From assembly GCA_964544115.1 (NCBI GenBank), contig CAZJBP010000184.1, positions 1-6,796 on the forward strand: DNA of 6,796 nucleotides, given 5' to 3'. Position numbers and translations under genes: made by a program. This document shows positions 1-4,313 of this stretch, piece by piece. The notes beneath the pieces are model-generated. The model was not told where the DNA came from and did not search any database. It worked only from the letters and a program-made list of their open reading frames with translations. Position 1 is the first letter of the stretch, and each line of letters opens with the position of its first letter. This stretch comes from CAZJBP01 sp964544115 (GTDB lineage Bacteria > Verrucomicrobiota > Kiritimatiellia > UBA8416 > JADHWI01).

Positions 1-2
1 TC

Positions 3-407
3 TGCTTTCTGCTGTGTTGTCAGGCCTGCGCCACCGCGCACCTGTGGGAGAGCACCAATCCGAATGAACGGATATGGATTGATGCCACGAAGACGACGGA
101 AGCGGATTTGAGGAAGAGAAACGTGGAATATGAGGTTTATCAGGATGCGAGGGGAAGCGGGTATCTGGTCAAGAAGACCAGCAGGCAGAAGATGCGGGAT
201 TATCAGCTCAGGATGCTGGCCACACCCTTTACCGTGGTTCTGGACGCGGCGGCTACCGTGGTCGTCGTGGGCGTGTACATGTTCATGAATGATCCCGCCG
301 GAACGTGTTCGCTGATAGAGGCGATGTCGGATGGTTCGTCGAGCCATCAGGGTCATGGAGGAGGTGGTCCGCCCCCTCGCAGCACGCCGCCGCCGCGCCG
401 CCCGTGA
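3..407 (+). CDS. Hypothetical small lipoprotein/envelope protein, 5' end outside window
   Basis: The reading frame is open from the first complete codon to a TGA and gives 134 residues. The real start is left of the window: residues before the first possible internal start (TTG at 108) already look like protein, with a WESTNPNERIW stretch. The left end (FLLCCQACATA) resembles the end of a signal peptide with Cys residues that could be a loose lipobox, so an exported lipoprotein is likely but not proven. The middle (about residues 30-70) is charged and polar with many Lys, Arg and Tyr. A hydrophobic patch, TVVLDAAATVVVVGVYMF, lies at about 77-94. The last 25 residues are rich in Gly, Pro and Arg. 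I do not recognise the family; the lipobox-plus-'TPFTVVLDA' layout only loosely recalls YceK/YidQ-type small lipoproteins. Codons are less GC-rich than in the other genes (AGG/AGA Arg, TAT, GAA, GTT), which may mean a different origin. It converges on the GH29 gene with a 10-nt gap. Confidence 0.6.
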   Translation, partial: CFLLCCQACATAHLWESTNPNERIWIDATKTTEADLRKRNVEYEVYQDARGSGYLVKKTSRQKMRDYQLRMLATPFTVVLDAAATVVVVGVYMFMNDPAGTCSLIEAMSDGSSSHQGHGGGGPPPRSTPPPRRP

Positions 408-417
408 ACGCGCCCGG

Positions 418-693
418 TCAGTAGCCGTCGACGATGCCCCAGCTGAGCTTCTGCATGGGCTTGCCGACGAAGTTGATCTTCAGCATGCCGATCTCGACGG
501 CCTTGTCGGGGCAGGTCTTGGGCAACCCCTTGACCAGCAGCCGCCGATGCTCTTGCTTGAACCGCAGCGTCCGGCCCTCCGGCATGAGGCGGACGCTCTT
601 GACCTTCGCGCGGATCCCGCCGATGGCGAGGGTCTCCCCCGGCCAGTTGTACACCCAGAAGTAGCAGTCCTTTCTTTTTCGCGTCCACGTTCC
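418..693 (-). pseudogene. C-terminal domain of the GH29 gene, same frame, below the in-frame TGA
   Basis: After the TGA at 694-696 the same reading frame stays open for 91 codons to a second TGA (418-420). The translation begins GTWTRKRKDCYFWVYNWPGE and goes on with LAIGGIRAKVKSVRLMPEG, LRFKQEHRRLLVKGLPKTCP and AVEIGMLKINF. This is the C-terminal beta-sandwich pattern seen in bacterial GH29 proteins ('G.WT.KGN..Y..v..WPGE ... i.gl..kvksarlL..G....f.Q...rl.l.GLP'). No base is lost or gained, since both parts share one frame, so the break is a single-codon event. GTG at 652-654 could act as an internal start, but no independent gene is expected here. Either this is a recently inactivated gene, a sequencing error, or TGA is read through. 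The TRKRKDCYF segment departs from the usual TRKGNT-Y form, which fits early decay. Confidence 0.8.
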
Positions 694-1683
694 TCACCCG
701 CTCCAGATCTCGAGGTTCTCGGGGCGGTCGACCTGGCCGTAGATCGCCTCGCCGTACTTGCGGGTCCACTGGCCCACCGTTGTCAGGCGCTCGACGGCCT
801 CGGGCGGAACCGAGCCATCGGGCCTGGGGCCGATGTTCAGCAGCAGGTTGCCCTGCCCGGCCGTGACCTCCTTGAGCATGGTCACGACCTTGCGGGCCGG
901 CAGCCAGTCGGCCAGCGGCGTGGGCCGCCAGCCCCACGAGCCGTTGAAGGTCATGCAGGCCTCCCACGACCGTCCGGCCTTGGCGGCGGTGACGTGTTCC
1001 TCGGGCGTGCCGAAATCGCCGCCCGCATTCAGGCGGTCGTTGATGAGGATGTCGGGCTGCAGGCGCCGGGCCATCGCGTTCAGCTTGGCCGACTCCCACC
1101 GGTCCGGCTCGCTCAGCGCCCAGCCCCCGTCGTACCAGAGAACATCGATCTTGCCGTAGTTGCTCATCAGCTCCTGCACCAGCGCGTAGGTGTAGTCGCA
1201 GAACCGCCGCCGGGCCTTCTCGTCCCTGGCGCAGCGGTGCCCGTCCGGGTGACGCCAGTCCATCAGCGAATAATACAGGCCGCACTTGAGCCCGAACTCG
1301 CGGCAGGCGGCGACGTACTCGGCGACGATGTCCCGGTGCGGGCCGAGCCTGACGGCGTTGTAGTCGGACTGCTTGGAGTCCCACAGGCAGAAGCCCTCAA
1401 GGTGCTTGGCGGTCATCACCATGTAGTTCATGCCGGCCTTCCTGGCCAGTCGCGCCCACTCCCGAGGGCACCCGGGCTTGGGGTTGAAGGTTCGGGCGAG
1501 CTTCTCGTATTCCTTGACCGGAATCCGCTCGCGGTTCATCACCCACTCGTGCCGTCCCAACTGCGAATACAGTCCGAAGTGCACAAACATGCCGAAGCGC
1601 GCTTCGGTCCACCACTTCATCCGCCGCCGCCGGTCGGCGACGACTTCGGGCGCCTCTTCTACCTGCTTGGGTTCCCTGGCCAT
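694..1683 (-). CDS. GH29 alpha-L-fucosidase-like hydrolase, catalytic domain, ended by an in-frame TGA
   Basis: Family 29 retaining glycoside hydrolase; such enzymes release alpha-L-fucose from oligosaccharides. The 329 residues hold the (beta/alpha)8 catalytic domain: WWTEARFGMFVHFGLYS (24-40), TAKHLEGFCLWDSKQSDY (91-108), CGLYYSLMDW (134-143), DVLWYDGGW (180-188) in which Asp185 is the expected nucleophile, and NLLLNIGPRPDG (279-290). The usual HHDGF motif reads HLEGF, so substrate preference may differ from classic fucosidases. No signal peptide is visible, so it should act in the cytoplasm on imported oligosaccharides. The start ATG (1681-1683) has an AGAGGA ribosome site 8 nt upstream. 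It is transcribed divergently from dnaG. The frame meets TGA at 694-696 right after NLEIWSG and continues open below it (see 418-693), so the gene as read lacks its C-terminal domain. The GH29 assignment is firm; the exact substrate is inferred. Confidence 0.92.
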   Translation of the reverse strand: MAREPKQVEEAPEVVADRRRRMKWWTEARFGMFVHFGLYSQLGRHEWVMNRERIPVKEYEKLARTFNPKPGCPREWARLARKAGMNYMVMTAKHLEGFCLWDSKQSDYNAVRLGPHRDIVAEYVAACREFGLKCGLYYSLMDWRHPDGHRCARDEKARRRFCDYTYALVQELMSNYGKIDVLWYDGGWALSEPDRWESAKLNAMARRLQPDILINDRLNAGGDFGTPEEHVTAAKAGRSWEACMTFNGSWGWRPTPLADWLPARKVVTMLKEVTAGQGNLLLNIGPRPDGSVPPEAVERLTTVGQWTRKYGEAIYGQVDRPENLEIWSG

Positions 1684-1691
1684 CTGATGGG

Positions 1692-1697
1692 TCCTCT
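1692..1697 (-). promoter_or_regulatory. Ribosome binding site of the GH29 gene
   Basis: AGAGGA on the minus strand, 8 nt before the ATG at 1683. It supports this start over any internal Met and shows that translation starts normally here, unlike dnaG opposite, which has no such site. Confidence 0.6.
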
Positions 1698-1853
1698 ATT
1701 CAAGCCGACATTCTGCCGCGCGTCATGACTGGCCAACAGTAGCACCCGGTCAGCCTGAGCGAAAGCGAAGGATCGCGCCCGATTACGCGTAGCCTGCGAG
1801 GGATGTGTCGCGGATCGGGTCGAAACACGGGCGCGTGATATCGGCCCGTCTGC

Positions 1854-1880
1854 TGCGTTGCCTTCGGGGGCTAAGACGCA
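1854..1880 (+). other. Possible small hairpin with UUCG-rich loop
   Basis: TGCGT (1854-1858) can pair with ACGCA (1876-1880), and GCC (1860-1862) with GGC (1869-1871), leaving a TTCGGG loop. The stem is interrupted by an unpaired base on the left and TAAG on the right. It sits mid-spacer and is not followed by a T-tract on either strand. It may be part of the GH29 leader (as its reverse complement) or chance in GC-rich DNA. Confidence 0.25.
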
Positions 1881-1941
1881 AGCTGTCGACGGGGGCCCTG
1901 GAGCGCGGGTGGGTGATCGCTCTCATAAGGGATTTCTTCCT

Positions 1942-2019
1942 TCTTAATCTTGATCGTCATCTTAATCGTAATCCATTCTCCACGAGGAGATTAAGAGCAA
2001 GAGTAAGATTACGATTGAG
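1942..2019. repeat. Inverted array of degenerate 6-nt tandem repeats
   Basis: The left half reads in steps of six: TCTTAA, TCTTGA, TCGTCA, TCTTAA, TCGTAA (1942-1971). The right half is the complement in steps of six: TTAAGA, GCAAGA, GTAAGA, TTACGA, then TTGAGG (1991-2020). The centre is a 5-bp hairpin TCTCC-ACGA-GGAGA (1977-1990). The longest clean pairing is 1961-1973 with 2007-2019 (13 pairs, one G-T). TCTTAATCT (1942-1950) also pairs perfectly with AGATTAAGA (1988-1996), a register shifted by a multiple of six. The stretch is clearly AT-richer than its surroundings. It could be a dispersed repeat element, a recombination scar or a transcript-end structure; no gene is associated. Confidence 0.75.
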
Positions 2020-2091
2020 GAGGCAAAGACCCCTTCTGCATGCACCACTCGATCCCAACCCCTGCGCCACCGCCCCGGTTCTCGCCGGTGG

Positions 2092-2120
2092 GTGACAAGG
2101 CCCGCGCGGTGGTGTACAGT
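2092..2120 (+). promoter_or_regulatory. Probable sigma70-type promoter of dnaG
   Basis: GTGACA (2092-2097, five of six to TTGACA) and TACAGT (2115-2120, four of six to TATAAT with the key TAnnnT bases) are separated by exactly 17 nt. Only eight bases separate the -10 box from the dnaG ATG at 2129, so a normal start point would fall at or within one or two bases of the ATG. There is no Shine-Dalgarno sequence in CCCGCGTC just before the ATG, which agrees with a leaderless message. Confidence 0.5.
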
Positions 2121-2128
2121 CCCGCGTC

Positions 2129-3976
2129 ATGGCCGGTCGGGTTCCAGAGCGGGTGCTTGAAGAGATCGCGTACCGCAACGACATCGTCGAGGTGATCGGC
2201 GCGTACGTGACGCTCAAGCGCGCGGGTTCCTCCTACAAGGGGCTGTGCCCGTTCCACAAGGAGAAGACCCCCTCGTTCCACGTCAATCCCCAGCGGCAGA
2301 CGTACCACTGCTTCGGCTGCGGCAAGGGCGGCGACGTCTTCAAGTTCCTGACCGAGCACCTGAGCATGGACTTCCCGACCGCCATCCGCACGCTGGCCGA
2401 GCGGGCGGGCATCACGGTGGAGTTCGGGGAGGATCACGGCGAGGGCGCGCAGCGCCGCACGCTGCTGGATATTCACTCCGAGCTGGCTTCGAAGTTCCAC
2501 GTGACGCTCCTGAAGAGCCCCAAGGCCGCGGACGCCCGGCGCTATCTCGATGAGCGCGCGTTGGGGAAGGACACGATCGAGGCCTTCATGATCGGCTACG
2601 CGCCGGCCGAGTGGGACACGGTCGTCAAGTGGGCCGCGACCAAGGAATACAAGCTGGACCAGCTGATCGAGGCGGGCCTGGTGGTGCGCAGCCAGAAGGA
2701 AGGCAGCGACCGATGCTACGACCGCTTCCGCGACCGGATTATGTTCCCGATCCGCAACGCGCAGGGGCACGTGGTGGGGTTCAGCGGCCGCGTGCTGAAT
2801 CCCGAGGCCAAGGAAGCTAAATACGTCAACAGCCCCGAGAGCCCGATCTTCCAGAAGGGGCGCATCCTCTACGCGTTCGACATGGCCCGCACGCATATCG
2901 CCTCGGGCCGCGAGGCGTTGATCTGCGAGGGGCAGATCGACGTGATCCGCTGCCACCAGGCGGGCTTCACCTCGGCCGTGGCGTCGCAGGGCACCGCGTT
3001 CACCCCGGACCACGTGGCTCTCATCCGCCGGCTGGCCGACAGTGTTGTGCTGGTGTTCGACGGCGACACGGCCGGCCGCGAGGCCGCCGTGAAGACCGCC
3101 CGGCTGTTCCTTGAGACCGGCCTGGCCGTGCGCGTCGGGGCGCTGCCGGCGGGCGAGGACCCGGATTCGTTCATCCGCAAGAACGGCGCCGATGCGTTCC
3201 GCGCGATCCTCGACGGCGCCGTGTCCGCGGTCCGGTTCCAGGCCACCGTGGCGGCCGGCTCCCAGACGGCCGAGAGTGAAGTGGGGGCCATGCGCCTGTC
3301 GCGCGACGTCCTCCAGACCATTCTGTGCACGCCCAACGCGGTTCAGCAGACGCGCCTCCTGGACGATGCCGCGGCGGCGCTGAACGTGCCGCGCACGGCG
3401 CTGGAGGAGGAGATGCGGCGGATGGCCCGCGCCCGCCCCGCGCCCTCGAGGCCGGCGGCCCGCAGCCAGGACCCGGAACAAGCACCGGCGGCTGCGCGGG
3501 TCGAGCGATCCCGGCCGGAGGCGGAAGGGCCGCCACGGGAAGAACTCATGCTCTGCGAACACCTCGTGCAGGGGGCCGAGGACGCGGACGTGCGCGCGCT
3601 GGTGCGGAAGTATCTGCCCCTTGAGATGCTGACCGACCCGACGTGCCGTGCCGCCGCGCAGCTGGCCCTGGAGGCCGGCGACAGCGGGGTGCTGCCCGAG
3701 GTGATGGCCGTCGATGCCGAGGCCGCTGCGCCGGAGGCCGCCGAGCTGGTCCGCCGGCTCGCCCACGAGCCGCAGAAGATCAGGGGCCGCGAGTTCGGCC
3801 GCGTGATGGCGGTCCGCGACCAGATCCTGGCCATCTGGCGCAGAAAGCTGGAGCGCGAGCGCGAGCAGCTTGGCCTCGATCAGGCCGAGCGCCGCTCGCA
3901 ACTCGTGTACGATCTCCATGCCCTCAGGAAGTGGGGCGAGGGCCACGCCATCATCGAGATCGAGCTGGGGGTGTAA
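2129..3976 (+). CDS. dnaG: DNA primase DnaG
   Basis: Makes the RNA primers for DNA replication at the fork, acting with the replicative helicase. The 615-residue length is normal. Domains in order: CHC2 zinc ribbon with Cys40, His43, Cys61 and Cys64 (GLCPFHKEKTPSFH ... YHCFGCGKGGD); RNA polymerase core with RDRIMFPIRN (201-210), GFSGRVL (217-223) and KYVNSPESPIFQKG (231-244); Toprim metal site with Glu267 in CEGQIDVI and Asp311/Asp313 in VFDGDTAG; DPDSFIRKNG (344-353); then a Pro/Ala/Arg-rich linker (about 432-472) and a helical C-terminal domain (about 473-615) that should bind the helicase. The start fits the family N-terminus (VPERVLEEIAYRNDIVEVIG). It stands alone: neither rpsU nor rpoD is adjacent, unlike the macromolecular synthesis operon of many bacteria. 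It appears to be leaderless. All key residues are present, so it should be active. Confidence 0.98.
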   Translation: MAGRVPERVLEEIAYRNDIVEVIGAYVTLKRAGSSYKGLCPFHKEKTPSFHVNPQRQTYHCFGCGKGGDVFKFLTEHLSMDFPTAIRTLAERAGITVEFGEDHGEGAQRRTLLDIHSELASKFHVTLLKSPKAADARRYLDERALGKDTIEAFMIGYAPAEWDTVVKWAATKEYKLDQLIEAGLVVRSQKEGSDRCYDRFRDRIMFPIRNAQGHVVGFSGRVLNPEAKEAKYVNSPESPIFQKGRILYAFDMARTHIASGREALICEGQIDVIRCHQAGFTSAVASQGTAFTPDHVALIRRLADSVVLVFDGDTAGREAAVKTARLFLETGLAVRVGALPAGEDPDSFIRKNGADAFRAILDGAVSAVRFQATVAAGSQTAESEVGAMRLSRDVLQTILCTPNAVQQTRLLDDAAAALNVPRTALEEEMRRMARARPAPSRPAARSQDPEQAPAAARVERSRPEAEGPPREELMLCEHLVQGAEDADVRALVRKYLPLEMLTDPTCRAAAQLALEAGDSGVLPEVMAVDAEAAAPEAAELVRRLAHEPQKIRGREFGRVMAVRDQILAIWRRKLEREREQLGLDQAERRSQLVYDLHALRKWGEGHAIIEIELGV

Positions 3977-3984
3977 GAGGAGGG

Positions 3985-4008
3985 GCGATTGCAATAGGCT
4001 GCAATCGC
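3985..4008 (+). terminator. Perfect 9-bp hairpin 8 nt after the dnaG stop; possible terminator without U-tract
   Basis: GCGATTGCA (3985-3993) is the exact reverse complement of TGCAATCGC (4000-4008), with a six-base loop ATAGGC. Its place just behind the dnaG stop suggests a transcript-end or mRNA-protecting hairpin. It is followed by AAAGAATTC, not by T residues, and the other strand has none either, so it is not a classic intrinsic terminator. Confidence 0.4.
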
Positions 4009-4012
4009 AAAG

Positions 4013-4177
4013 AATTCAGAAGCCAGAATCCAGGAGTCAGGCGTTGCAGGTCAAAGCGTTATGCCGCACTTCACGGTGTTGGCGCGTCCTCTTTTGTGAG
4101 GACACGATATTGGGCGGCAAGTCTTGACGTAAACTGGTGGGAGTCAATTCTGAATTCTGACTCCTGAATTCTGACTC
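4013..4177. repeat. Inverted array of 7-nt repeats around a self-complementary core
   Basis: The left arm is four 7-mers: AATTCAG, AAGCCAG, AATCCAG, GAGTCAG (4013-4040). The right arm is the complement: CTGAATT, CTGACTC, CTGAATT, CTGACTC (4150-4177), preceded by a degenerate GTCAATT. Bases 4024-4040 pair with 4157-4173 with a single mismatch. The core between the arms also folds: GTCAA (4050-4054) with TTGAC (4124-4128), TGCCGC (4062-4067) with GCGGCA (4114-4119), and GTCCTC (4086-4091) with GAGGAC (4098-4103). The nested order of these stems means the whole 165 nt could form one long interrupted hairpin. It has no coding capacity of note. A miniature non-autonomous element or a structured RNA are both possible. 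Confidence 0.75.
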
Positions 4178-4201
4178 CTTGGTGCGATGCAACGAAATGA
4201 A

Positions 4202-4251
4202 ATCAAGCCCTGCAAAGGGTCGGAGCGGGGGCGCTTGATCCCCCTGCGGGG
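4202..4251 (+). other. Structured segment upstream of the rhamnulokinase gene
   Basis: ATCAAGC (4202-4208) pairs perfectly with GCTTGAT (4233-4239). Inside it CCCT-GCAA-AGGG (4208-4219) forms a four-pair stem with a GNRA-type tetraloop; base 4208 can join only one of the two stems. CCCC (4240-4243) can pair with GGGG (4248-4251). This may be part of a regulatory leader or of a promoter/operator region. I do not recognise a known riboswitch family here. Confidence 0.35.
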
Positions 4252-4264
4252 TATGGGCTAGATT
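4235..4264 (+). promoter_or_regulatory. Weak candidate promoter for the rhamnulokinase gene
   Basis: TTGATC (4235-4240) and TAGATT (4259-4264), 18 nt apart, each match four of six sigma70 consensus bases. A start near 4271 would give a leader of about 43 nt that begins with the hairpin GACCGG-GAAGAG-CCGGTC (4271-4288). In a GC-rich region such matches are less common by chance, but support is limited. Confidence 0.25.
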
Positions 4265-4303
4265 CACGGCGACCGGGAAGAGCCGGTCGGCAGTCACCAA
4301 TCC

Positions 4304-4309
4304 GGAGGG
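4304..4309 (+). promoter_or_regulatory. Ribosome binding site of rhaB
   Basis: GGAGGG ending 4 nt before the ATG at 4314. It decides the start, which also matches the family N-terminus (LLAVDLGASGGK close to the Met). Confidence 0.7.
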
Positions 4310-4313
4310 CGAC

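Larger units (their letters stand above)
1684..2128. other. Divergent intergenic spacer between the GH29 gene and dnaG
   Basis: This 445-bp spacer must hold promoters in both directions. From left to right it contains the GH29 ribosome site, a CCTGAGCGAAAGCGAAGGATC string (1754-1774) that resembles widespread intergenic repeat motifs, a UUCG-type hairpin (1854-1880), an AT-richer inverted array of hexamers (1942-2019) and a probable dnaG promoter (2092-2120). A plus-strand frame at 1805-2095 can be read through it, but its Arg/Leu-rich product comes from the repeats and it has no ribosome site, so I do not call it a gene. No tRNA or transposase remnant is visible. Confidence 0.7.
3977..4313. 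other. Intergenic spacer between dnaG and the rhamnulokinase gene
   Basis: 337 bp without a credible gene. It contains a perfect 9-bp hairpin right after dnaG (3985-4008), an inverted array of 7-nt repeats with a folded core (4013-4177), and a leader with several short stems before the next ATG (4202-4288). Short frames cross it on both strands, but they follow the repeats or the shadow of the rhamnulokinase gene and lack ribosome sites. Confidence 0.7.

Noticed and set aside
694..696. Genome-wide reassignment of TGA to an amino acid
   Set aside because: TGA ends five genes in the window, including the GH29 gene itself at 418-420, all at expected family ends or just before a neighbouring gene.
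694..730. Frameshift or slippage at the A-rich run (CGAAAAAGAAAGG) as the cause of the GH29 break
   Set aside because: The run lies below the TGA and the frame is identical on both sides, so no shift is needed to rejoin the two parts.
331..1728. A 465-codon open frame on the + strand antisense to the GH29 gene, and a 343-codon frame on the - strand (353-1384)
   Set aside because: Both are products of GC-rich codon bias in the real gene; translations are low-complexity Arg/Ala/Pro/Gly with no family motifs, whereas the GH29 frame has clear catalytic motifs.
1805..2095. A 96-codon + strand frame in the spacer before dnaG
   Set aside because: It starts at GTG without a ribosome site, and its Arg/Leu repeat comes straight from the hexamer array.
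2009..3994. A 661-codon open frame on the - strand covering all of dnaG
   Set aside because: Mirror frame of a GC-rich gene; DnaG on the + strand has every zinc and Toprim residue, and the antisense product matches nothing I know.
4013..4177. CRISPR array
   Set aside because: The units are only 7 nt, directly adjacent without spacers, and inverted between the arms.
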